Source of the DNA: Streptomyces sp. NBC_00690
Lineage (GTDB): Bacteria > Actinomycetota > Actinomycetes > Streptomycetales > Streptomycetaceae
Reading direction: 5' to 3'
NCBI RefSeq assembly: GCF_036226685.1
Contig: NZ_CP109009.1
Span: 8,211,501 to 8,275,500 of the forward strand
Length of the DNA stretch: 64,000 nt
Positions 49,637-58,000 of the stretch are shown in pieces (the first letter of the stretch is position 1; each line of letters starts with the position of its first letter). Below the pieces are notes generated by a model, which saw nothing but the letters and a program-made list of their open reading frames with translations, was not told the origin of the DNA and did no database searches. The translations under genes were made by a program, and so were the position numbers.

Positions 49637-50350
49637 CTACGCCGTGTGTTGGAGTTCGGGCACCTCATCGTTCGGGTCCGAGGCGAGGAAGTCCGAGACG
49701 GTGTCGCAGTTGACGAGCAGGGTGCCGTCCGGCAGTCGTTTCACCAGACCGCGGCAGGTGAAGTTCTTGAGGAAGAATCCGATACGAGACCGGGTCGTTC
49801 CCACCATGGCGGCGAGTTCATCGTGGGTGATGCGGGCGTCGATGTGCTGCCACTGCGAACCCCGGCCGGCGAATCGGTGGGACAGATGCAGCAGGATCGC
49901 CGCGAGGCGGTACTCGCACTTCATGGTGACCAGATGCTTGATGGTGCTTTCGCGCTCGCGAATGCGCTGGGCCAGATGCTGGCTCCATTTCTGGAACAGA
50001 TCCGGGTCGCTGCGCAACATGCGGACGAAGTCGCGGCGATTGATGCGCAATACATGGCTGTCCAGCATCGCGGTGGCGGACTCTTCATGCACGGAGGGTC
50101 TCAGTGAAAGAGCGCCAAGAATGTCACCGCGTCGACAGATATCGAGAATACACTCCTTTCCGCTGTGCGCGCTGGTGGTGAGTTTGATACCACCGTGGAT
50201 GACGAGGAAGAGGTTGTCGATGCTGTCGCCGCAGGTGTAGAGGTTGTAACCACGCTCCAAGTTGATGGGGGTCAGCGAGATCTTGGACTCGTCCATGTTC
50301 TGCAGCAGATGTAAATAGAAGGCAGACTTGCCGAATCGAGCGTGCTGCAT
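49637..50350 (-). CDS. Crp/Fnr-family regulator of polyketide cluster
   Basis: 237 residues from an ATG at 50350 with GGGGAGG about eight bases upstream and a TATTAA -10-like hexamer close by. The cyclic-nucleotide-like barrel (LYTCGDSIDNLFLVIHGGIKL, CRRGDILGALSL), dimer helix and C-terminal HTH (ITHDELAAMVGTTRSRIGFFLKNF) are clear. The phosphate-binding cassette RGDILGALS lacks the usual Arg-Ser/Thr-Ala for cAMP, and there are no Fnr-type N-terminal Cys. It sits at the edge of the polyketide cluster, where shared palindromes could be its sites. Confidence 0.88.
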   Translation of the reverse strand: MQHARFGKSAFYLHLLQNMDESKISLTPINLERGYNLYTCGDSIDNLFLVIHGGIKLTTSAHSGKECILDICRRGDILGALSLRPSVHEESATAMLDSHVLRINRRDFVRMLRSDPDLFQKWSQHLAQRIRERESTIKHLVTMKCEYRLAAILLHLSHRFAGRGSQWQHIDARITHDELAAMVGTTRSRIGFFLKNFTCRGLVKRLPDGTLLVNCDTVSDFLASDPNDEVPELQHTA

Positions 50351-50435
50351 CGAAATGCCTCCCCATTGTTAATATGCTGCCCTGGAGGATTCGGGGTCAC
50401 GGCCGCGGTGGGCCGGACCCCGACCAGGCGAATCA

Positions 50436-51005
50436 CTACGGATATAGCTTCTCTTTGTTCAACATCATCGCGATGAACTTCTCGATGCGCTTGGCGCGCG
50501 TCTCGGCCTTTTTGGCGCTCTGGAGGCGGTACAGAATGGCGTACCGGTTCTTGCTGTCCAGCGTCGCGAAGAACTCAGCTGCTTCGGGTTCCTCGGCGAG
50601 TGCGGACTGCCAGTCGTCCGGCACGGTCATCTTGCTCTGGGAGGCGTAGGCCGCCTCCCAACGCCCGTCGGCCTTCGCCGCGTCGATCTCGCGCTGGCCC
50701 GCCGGGCGGATGCTGCCCGCCGCGCTCAGTCGCTCCACCCGCTCCCGGTTCGCCTGCGACCAGGGGCTCTTCTTGGTCCGCGGGGTGAAGCGCTGCTGCC
50801 AGTACAGGTCGTCCACCTTGTCGCGCTGGCTGTCGATCCACCCAAAGCAGATGGCGACGTCGAGTGCCTCCGCATAGGTGATGCTCGGCAGCCCGCTGGC
50901 CTTCTTCGCGATCTTCACCCACACACCGGCAACAGTGTTGTGGTTCTCCTCCAGCCACTGCTCCCACCGTCGTTGTTCCTCGAAAAAGATGATCGATTCG
51001 CTCAT
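50436..51005 (-). CDS. YdeI/OmpD-associated family protein
   Basis: 189 residues from an ATG at 51005; an in-frame TTG at 51017 would add four. SIIFFEEQRRWEQWLEENHNT, GVWVKIAKKASG and ITYAEALDVAICFGWIDSQRDKVDD are hallmarks of this small soluble family, sometimes described as bacteriocin-protection proteins. The C-terminal part is a YdeI-like helical domain (SAKKAETRAKRIEKFIAMM). It lies 12 bases after the phosphopantetheinyl transferase gene, so the two are probably cotranscribed. A self-protection role is possible but unproven. Confidence 0.85.
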   Translation of the reverse strand: MSESIIFFEEQRRWEQWLEENHNTVAGVWVKIAKKASGLPSITYAEALDVAICFGWIDSQRDKVDDLYWQQRFTPRTKKSPWSQANRERVERLSAAGSIRPAGQREIDAAKADGRWEAAYASQSKMTVPDDWQSALAEEPEAAEFFATLDSKNRYAILYRLQSAKKAETRAKRIEKFIAMMLNKEKLYP

Positions 51006-51017
51006 CCTTCGATCCAA

Positions 51018-51788
51018 TCAGAACCGTGCGGTCTGCGGGCGTTCGTCGTCGGTGCCGGACAGGTGAACCCTGACCGTGACATCGCTCCCCTGCTCGATGG
51101 TGGCCCTGCCCTGTACCGCCAGGGCGAGAAGTCCACCGCGCTGTACCGGCCACTGCCTGAACGTGTATCGGGCGTGCTCGGGCCCTGCGGCGAGGGACAG
51201 CAGCGCCGGCCGGCTGGTGCCGACCGCGAACTCGCACGCGGTCATGGGAAACCGCATGCCCGAGCCGATCGCCTTGAGGTACGCCTCCTTCACCGTCCAG
51301 TAGCGAAAGAACAGTTCCTGGCGCCGGCCCGGCGGGGCCAGATCGAACTCGCGCTGCTCGCGCTCCGAGAGCACGGACCTGGTGAGCCGGTGCAGCGGCA
51401 GCACCCGAACAGGGCGCTCCACATCAACACCACAACGCGCACCCCGGGTTGTCACACAAGCCACGATGCCGTCCGTGTGCGACAGATTGAACCTAAGGGA
51501 ACGAGCCCAGGTCGGATAGTGCACCTCGGGGCGACCGAGGCTGGAACGGAGAAAGCGCCACTCATCCGGGTGTACCCGGGGTTCAACGGTGCTCAGGGCG
51601 TGCCGGACAAGACCCCAGGCCGCACCGTACACAGCGCGATCCTGTGTGCGACGCAACGCGTCCCGGCTGGTCCGTTCCGAATCGGACAGCGCCCACTCGA
51701 CGTCAGCGACACCTACGCCGTTACCAGTTGCCGCCTCGTCGGCGACTTCTCGGCACCACACGTGCGCCACCGTTCCGGAGTATTGCAT
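51018..51788 (-). CDS. Sfp-type 4'-phosphopantetheinyl transferase
   Basis: 256 residues from an ATG at 51788 with GAGGAGG upstream. Motifs in order: LRFNLSHTDGIVACV (P1-P2), GVDVERPVRVLPL (Mg-binding Asp/Glu) and FFRYWTVKEAYLKAIGSGM (catalytic WxxKEAxxK). It transfers the phosphopantetheine arm of CoA to carrier-protein serines. In this cluster it should activate the two ACP domains of the megasynthase and others beyond the edge. It is divergent from the HMG-CoA-synthase-like gene. Confidence 0.92.
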   Translation of the reverse strand: MQYSGTVAHVWCREVADEAATGNGVGVADVEWALSDSERTSRDALRRTQDRAVYGAAWGLVRHALSTVEPRVHPDEWRFLRSSLGRPEVHYPTWARSLRFNLSHTDGIVACVTTRGARCGVDVERPVRVLPLHRLTRSVLSEREQREFDLAPPGRRQELFFRYWTVKEAYLKAIGSGMRFPMTACEFAVGTSRPALLSLAAGPEHARYTFRQWPVQRGGLLALAVQGRATIEQGSDVTVRVHLSGTDDERPQTARF

Positions 51789-52136
51789 CGGCCCTGCGCC
51801 TCCTCGTGGCCAGGTCGGAGCATTTTGGACTGATTTTGCACTGGAGCACTTCTAGCGGTTCCGCCTTAAGGAACTCTTCAGCGCGGCCCCAGGCCGTGTC
51901 TGTCAAATCCCGCCTGTCTGGCGGGGTCTGCCCCGTTACCGGTCCCGGTGAGGGCGTCCCCCTCCCTTCGTACGGCGGCAAATTTTCATGTTCCTGACAC
52001 AGCCTTGTGAGGTTAGCGTGGTACGCAAGAGGATCCCCAGACTGCGCAATAGTGTGCAGTCACCGCGTTCCTCTCCGCGTCATGCTCGGCGCCGGTCAGA
52101 CGGACGCCGGCGCGCTCCGGCAGACGGGAGAGCCGC
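51789..52136. other. Divergent intergenic control region
   Basis: 348 bases between PPTase and HMG-CoA-synthase-like genes. It contains overlapping GC-rich inverted repeats (CCCGCC-N5-GGCGGG and CGGGG-N4-CCCCG around 51918-51937) and the shared palindrome listed separately. No gene is supported here. Confidence 0.6.
52040..52067 (+). promoter_or_regulatory. Shared operator, copy A (upstream of HCS gene)
   Basis: ACTGCGCAATAGTGTGCAGT is an 8-4-8 inverted repeat with one mismatch. A sequence of the same form, also followed by CCGCG, lies at 62841-62868. The GCGCA-N4-TGTGC core has the spacing of Fnr/Crp-family sites. It lies about 80-95 bases before the start codon. Confidence 0.65.
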
Positions 52137-53366
52137 ATGGGCGTCGGAATCAGAGCACTCCACCCGTACGTGGGACGGACCTGCGTCGACATCAGGACCC
52201 TGTACGAGACACGGGGCCATGACATGAGCCGCTTCGGCAATCTGATGATGCGCCGGAAGTCGGTCAACCTGCCGTTCGAGGACGCGGTGACCAATGCGGT
52301 CAACGCAGCCCTTCCGCTGGTGCGCGGGCTCACCCCGGCAGAACGCGATCGGATCGAGGCCGTCGTGGTGGCGACCGAGTCGGGCGTCGACCTCGGCAAG
52401 TCGATCAGCACCTATGTGCATCACTACCTTGAACTCGGCCCCCGCTGCCGCTCCTTCGAGGTCAAACAGGCGTGTTACGGAGGAACTGCCGCGCTGCACT
52501 CCGCCGTGGGCATGGTGCACGCGAGCCCCTTCGACGATGCGCTCGCCCTGGTCATCGCCGCCGATGCCGCGGGAGTGCCGGCACTCGGCGAACAGTGGGA
52601 GGGCGCCGAAGGTGCCGGAGCTGTCGCCATGCTCATCGGCCGCGACGCCACCACCCTGGACATCGATCTCGGCGCCAGCGGCTGCCACACCTTCGAGGTG
52701 ATGGACACCTTCCGGCCCGGCCCCGGCATCGACGTGGTCAACCAGGACATCTCCATGCTGGCCTACCTCGAATGCGTACAACAGGCTTTCGGCGCCTACC
52801 GCGACCGGGTGGACGGCACCGACGTCGTCGACAGCTTCGCCTATCTGGGCTTCCACACCCCGTTCGTGGGCATGGTGCGCGGCGCCCACCGACGACTCCT
52901 GCGCCAACAGCGCAACTCCGACCAGCAGGAAGTGGACGCCGACTACGAACGGCGGGTGAGCCAGTCCCAGGTGTACGGCGCGGAGGTCGGCAACATCTTC
53001 TCCGCCTCCCTCTACCTGGCGTTGTGTTCGCTGATCCGGCACGGCAGCTTTCCCGAACCCAGGCGGATCGGACTCTTCTCCTACGGATCCGGCTGCGCCT
53101 CCGAGTTCTTCAGCGGTGTCGTCCACCCCCGTGCGGTGGACGACCTGGCGGCGCTCGGCGTCGAGGAAGCACTGGCCACCCGCAGGCCCCTGACCATCGC
53201 CGAGTACGACCTGGTCGCCGCAGCGGGCGACCGTGCGCAGTTCGGCGTGCGGGACGCCCACTTCGACCTCGATGAACACGGCGACCTCGGCAAGGAGTTC
53301 ACCGGCCGGGGCCTGCTGGTGCTGGATCGGATCGAGGGGTACCACCGCACGTACAGGTGGACCTGA
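52137..53366 (+). CDS. HMG-CoA-synthase homologue for polyketide beta-branching
   Basis: 409 residues. The catalytic triad of the HCS family is present: Glu81 in ATESG, Cys113 in QACYGG and His240 in FHTPF. Standalone HCS proteins in trans-AT clusters (PksG type) add an acetyl-derived carbanion to the beta-keto group of an ACP-bound chain, starting a beta-methyl or related branch. A primary-metabolism mevalonate role is unlikely next to an enoyl-CoA hydratase, acyltransferases and a megasynthase. It begins the plus-strand operon, with a palindromic operator upstream, and its stop overlaps the hydratase start. Confidence 0.92.
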   Translation: MGVGIRALHPYVGRTCVDIRTLYETRGHDMSRFGNLMMRRKSVNLPFEDAVTNAVNAALPLVRGLTPAERDRIEAVVVATESGVDLGKSISTYVHHYLELGPRCRSFEVKQACYGGTAALHSAVGMVHASPFDDALALVIAADAAGVPALGEQWEGAEGAGAVAMLIGRDATTLDIDLGASGCHTFEVMDTFRPGPGIDVVNQDISMLAYLECVQQAFGAYRDRVDGTDVVDSFAYLGFHTPFVGMVRGAHRRLLRQQRNSDQQEVDADYERRVSQSQVYGAEVGNIFSASLYLALCSLIRHGSFPEPRRIGLFSYGSGCASEFFSGVVHPRAVDDLAALGVEEALATRRPLTIAEYDLVAAAGDRAQFGVRDAHFDLDEHGDLGKEFTGRGLLVLDRIEGYHRTYRWT

Positions 53367-54133
53367 TGACCACCCACACCACCGGGCCGGCCGTGCTCGT
53401 CGATCGGGACGGCCCCGTCACCCGGCTCACGATCAACCGACCGCACCGCCGCAACAGCCTGACACCCGACGACGTCGCCCTGCTGCGCGACGCGGTGGAG
53501 TCGGCGGCCGTGGATCCACGGACGCGCGCCCTGGTCCTTGAGGGCAGCGGCGGCACACTGTGCACAGGCATGGACCTCGCTGACATCTCCACCGACGAGG
53601 GCGACAGCGGCGGCGGTGACTTCTTCGACCTGCTCCACCGGATCACCGAGGTGCCGATCACCGTGCTCGCCAAGGTTGACGGCCAAGCCGCCGGAGGCGG
53701 GGTCGGCCTGGTCGCAGCCTGTGATCTGGTGGTCGCCACCGACCGCAGCTCCTTCGCCCTGCCCGAGGCCCTGTGGGGCCTGTTGCCCTGCAACATTCTG
53801 CCGTTCCTGATGCGCAGGATCGGCTTCCAACGGGCCTATGCCATGACCCTGTCCACGGCACCGATCACCGCATCCGACGCACGCGCTTTCGGGCTGGTCG
53901 ACGAGGTAGAAGGCGAACACGGGCAGCAACTGCGCAGACTGCTGGGCCGCGTCACCAAGATAGACCGGTCGACCACCGCCGCCGCGAAGGCGTACTGCGC
54001 AAGCCTCGCACCGATCCCCGATACCGCGCGGGCCCACGCCGGCGAGGTGTTCGCGCAACTGCTCGCCTCCCCGGCGGTGCGCACCAGGATCGACAACTAC
54101 GTACACCACCAGCGGATGCCGTGGGAGGGATAG
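53366..54133 (+). CDS. Enoyl-CoA hydratase (crotonase), beta-branching type
   Basis: 255 residues from an ATG at 53366 overlapping the HCS stop (TGATG). Crotonase fold with oxyanion-hole segments GGTLCTGMDLADIS and DGQAAGGGVGLVAACDLVVATD, then SSFALPEALWGLLPCNI, as in PksH-type ECH1 dehydratases. In beta-branching the ECH1 enzyme dehydrates the HMG-like intermediate and a second ECH decarboxylates it. Only one ECH is in the window, so ECH2 may be beyond the right edge or fused elsewhere. Confidence 0.9.
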   Translation: MTTHTTGPAVLVDRDGPVTRLTINRPHRRNSLTPDDVALLRDAVESAAVDPRTRALVLEGSGGTLCTGMDLADISTDEGDSGGGDFFDLLHRITEVPITVLAKVDGQAAGGGVGLVAACDLVVATDRSSFALPEALWGLLPCNILPFLMRRIGFQRAYAMTLSTAPITASDARAFGLVDEVEGEHGQQLRRLLGRVTKIDRSTTAAAKAYCASLAPIPDTARAHAGEVFAQLLASPAVRTRIDNYVHHQRMPWEG

Positions 54134-54137
54134 ATCC

Positions 54138-55067
54138 GTGCTGACAGCCCTCGCCTTCGCCGGACAAGGCGCCCTACGCGGGCAGAGCGGCGCCGAACTG
54201 CTCGACCGGTATCCCGAGCTGACCGCGCAGGCGGAGGCCGTTCTCGGCCATCCCCTGCGTCCGGTGCTCACAGCCGAGTCCGGCAGCGCCTGGCGCCACC
54301 TGTCCAGGGTCCAGCCGACGCTCTTCGTCATCACCCGCCTTGCCGCACTGGATGCGCCCGAAGCGTCCTATCTGGTCGGTCACAGCATGGGCGAGCTCAC
54401 CGCGTTGTGCCACGCCGGCTGCATCGACTTCCCCACCGCACTGCGTCTGGTGCACACCCGGGCCCGGTTGATCTCCGCATGCCCGGTGCCCGGTGGGATG
54501 TTGGCGGTCACGGGCATCGGAGTCCGGGAGCTGACGGTGGTGATGGCGACCGAGGGGTTCGCCGACATCGACATCGCCAACCTGAATGCACCGGACCAGA
54601 CCGTACTGGCCGGCCCCACCGGATCGCTGCGGGCACTTGCCGCAGTGGTCCGCGGGGGCGGTGTCGCCAAGGCAACCCTGATCGACGCGCCCAACCCAGG
54701 CCACTCCCGGTACATGGCCGACGCCGCCGCGGGGTTCGCCGAAGTGCTCGCCACGGTCACGTTCGCCTCTCCCCGCATTCCGGTGATCTCCAATGTGACC
54801 GCCCGGCCCCATCGCCTCGACCGACTGCCCGAACTGCTCGCCCAGCACCTGTACAGGCCGGTGCGCTGGTCCGACAGCATGTCCTACCTCCGAGACGCCG
54901 GGGTCACGGAGCTCCACCAGGCGGGCACCGGCAGTCTGCTGCCCCGCCTCTGGGCGGCATGCACCGCGACGGACGAATCCGATGGTCCGGTCACAACGCT
55001 CAGGAGTGAGCGGGGCAAGCGCCCGTACGCCTCTAACGTGCGGGGCGGAACACCGAACGCTGGATGA
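54138..55067 (+). CDS. Free-standing acyltransferase (trans-AT or acyl hydrolase)
   Basis: 309 residues from a GTG at 54138 with GGGAGGG upstream. FabD-like fold with FAGQGAL, the active-site GHSMGE (Ser83) and a catalytic His in NPGHS (His189). The extender-selecting GAFH-type stretch is unusual (DAPNPGHS). Discrete ATs of trans-AT clusters either load malonyl units or, in the PedC branch, hydrolyse stalled acyl chains. A second AT starts at 63788, so one may load and the other proofread; sequence alone does not say which. It overlaps the megasynthase start. Confidence 0.88.
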   Translation: MLTALAFAGQGALRGQSGAELLDRYPELTAQAEAVLGHPLRPVLTAESGSAWRHLSRVQPTLFVITRLAALDAPEASYLVGHSMGELTALCHAGCIDFPTALRLVHTRARLISACPVPGGMLAVTGIGVRELTVVMATEGFADIDIANLNAPDQTVLAGPTGSLRALAAVVRGGGVAKATLIDAPNPGHSRYMADAAAGFAEVLATVTFASPRIPVISNVTARPHRLDRLPELLAQHLYRPVRWSDSMSYLRDAGVTELHQAGTGSLLPRLWAACTATDESDGPVTTLRSERGKRPYASNVRGGTPNAG

Positions 55068-58000
55068 CAGGGGTGAGCGTGGTGTACAGCGAGCAGGAAC
55101 AGTGGGTCCTCCTCTCAGCGGCCGACGAGGAGCGGCTGGTGCACCTCGCCCGGCTCTACCGGGACTTCCTCGACACCGCGGAACCGCCGGCGTTGGCCGA
55201 CATCGCGTTCACCAGCCAGAACGGTCGGGTGCCGCTCGGTCACCGCCTCGCCGTACGGTGTCGCACGGTCGCGCAGTTGTGTGCGGCACTCGACGATGTG
55301 GTGGCGGACAGGTCGTCGGCGGCGGTGCGGCGCTCCGTGGTGCACACGCTCCCCTCCCGCACCGCGGAACCGACGGCGGTCACCGACCGGCAAGAGGCGG
55401 TGGCGGCATGGCTGGCTGGGCAGGAGGTGAACTGGCGGCCCTTGTGGAAGGTACCGGCCCGGCGCATCACACTGCCGTCGTACCCCTTTGACGACTTCGA
55501 CCCGTCACCCGTGCACACGTCGCCTCCTCCTGAGCCTGCTCCCGACCCCGAACTGTCGGCGCCCACCGATGGCGGCTGGGCGCTCGACTACATGTGCCGG
55601 CTGTTCGCGGAGACGGCCGGCCTGCCCGTGGAAGACGCCCATCCGCACACTCCACTGGAGGAGTTGGGCCTCAGCTCCTTCCTGATCACCCGGCTCAACA
55701 CCCGGCTCGCCCATGACCTGGGGGAGCGGAGCAAGACACTGTTCTTCCAGCACCGCACCCTCGCCGACATCGCCAGCGTGCTTGCGGTGCGTCACAGTGC
55801 ACCGGTGGACGTGTCCGCCCGCGCCCGGGTGCGCCCGTCCGCGCCGGGGTCCACCGCACCCGAGCCCCTGGCCATCGTCGGCATCGCAGGTCGCTTCCCC
55901 GGCGCCGACTCGCTCGCCGAGTTCTGGGAGAGCCTGCGCACGGGTGCCTGCACGGTCGGCCCGATGCCCGCCGACCGGCTGCGACCGGGCTGGCCGGCCT
56001 CCTTGATGCACGGCGGCTACCTCAGCGACGTGGACCGGTTCGACCCACTGCTGTTCGGTATCAGCCCCCGGCACGCGGAGCTGATGGATCCACAGGAGCG
56101 ACTCTGTCTGGAAGCCGTCTGGGAGGCCCTGGACGACGCCGGCTACCCGGCTCACCGACTACGTACCGCCCATGACTCCAAGGTCGGGGTCTACGTCGGG
56201 TCCATGTACAACGAGTATCCGTACTTCGGAGTGGAGCACAGCCTGCGCGGCGCCGTCGCCGACAGTGGTTCCACCGTGGCGGGCATCGCCAACCGCATCT
56301 CGTTCGCCTTCGACCTGCACGGCCCCAGCATGACCGTGGACACCATGTGCTCAGCCTCCCTGGTCGCCCTGCACCTGGCCGCCCGTGCCCTGCGCGCCGG
56401 CGACTGCGAGGCCGCCGTGGTCGCCGCGACGAATTTGTCGCTCCATCCGAACAAGTTCCGCCAGATCGACCGATTGGGCGGGGCGTCCAGCGATGGCCTC
56501 TGCCGCAGTTTCGGACGCGGTGGCGACGGGATGGTCCCCGCCGAGACCGTCTGCGCCCTGATCGTCAAACCGCTGTCGGCGGCCTTGGCCGCCGGCGACC
56601 GGGTGCACGCCGTGGTGGCCGGCACCGCCGTGGTCAACGCGGGGCGAACCAACGGATGGATCGTCCCGAGCCCCACCGCTCAGGCCGAGGTGGTCCAACA
56701 GGCCCTGTCGGACGCCGGTCTGGAGCCCCAGGACATCGGATACCTGGAGGCGCACGGCGCCGGCACCGCACTCGGTGACCCGATCGAGGCCGAGGGTCTG
56801 CACCGGGTCTTCCAGCCGGACGCGATGGGTCGTGCCACCCTGCCGATGGGGTCGGTGAAGTCCAACATCGGCCACGCCGAGGCAGCAGCCGGCCTGGCCG
56901 GCATCGCCAAGGCCGTGCTCCAGCTCACCCATCGGACGCTGGTGGCTTCCCTGCACGCCGAGGAACTCAACCCGGACATCGACTGGGACTCCTCCCCACT
57001 GCGGGTCCAACGCACACGGCAACCGTGGACCGTGCCGGACGGGAAGCCGCGTCGGGCCGGGGTGAGTTCGTTCGGCGCCGGGGGCACCTTGGCCCACGTC
57101 ATCCTTGAGGAACCGCCCACCCGTTCGGCTCCGCCCGCTCCGGCTCCCTCTCCGCCGAACGCGACCCTGATCATGCTGTCGGCGTATGACGAGGATCGAC
57201 TGCGCGAGGTGATCACCCGTCTGTCGGGCCATCTGCGCGACCATCCGACCATCGATCTCACCGATCTGGCCTTCACCCTCGCGGAAGGTCGCCATCACCT
57301 GAGGGAGCGGGCCGCCGCGGTGGTGGCCGACATCGACGAACTGGCCGGGCGGCTCCGCCGCCATCTGGACGGGGATCCGACCGCGCTGCTCCGGGGCCGG
57401 GCACCGTCGAACCGAAGGCCCGACGACGCAGTCAGTACCGGTGACCCGGAAGCGCTCGCACAGCAGTGGGTCACGGGACGGCCGGTCGGCATCGAGTGGC
57501 CGGCCGGGTGCCGGCCGAGCGTACTGACCCTGCCCGCCTATCCCTTCGCCCGGATGCGCTGCTGGCTGCCCGATCCCGAACCGGCCATCGGCCTTCCCGC
57601 CGTTGCCCCTCCCGCAACGGACGGTCCCGATGAACTGCCGCTGTACCGCAAGACCTGGCGCCTGGCCGGCCCGGTGGGCGCCCCGGTGGCCCTGCACGGC
57701 AGTCTGCTCTGCCTCTACGGTCCGGGCAGCCGTGCCCTGGCCCATGCCGTCGTGGCACGGATCGGTCCCGACCGGGTCCACCTGGTGCAGGAGGGCCCCG
57801 GCGACCGCGACGCGCACGCATCCCTCACCGGTGCCCGCGGGGAGGACCTCGCGGATCGGGCCCTGGCCGCGCATCCCGACCTGGCGGCCGTCATCGACCT
57901 CACCGATCTCACCGACCCTTCAGACACCGCAGACACCGCAGACACCGCAGACACCGCAGACACCGACCGCCCCACCGGTGGGACGGAATCGTGGCAGACG

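Noticed and set aside
49637..50350. Oxygen-sensing Fnr protein
   Set aside because: The N-terminal Cys cluster needed for a 4Fe4S centre is absent.
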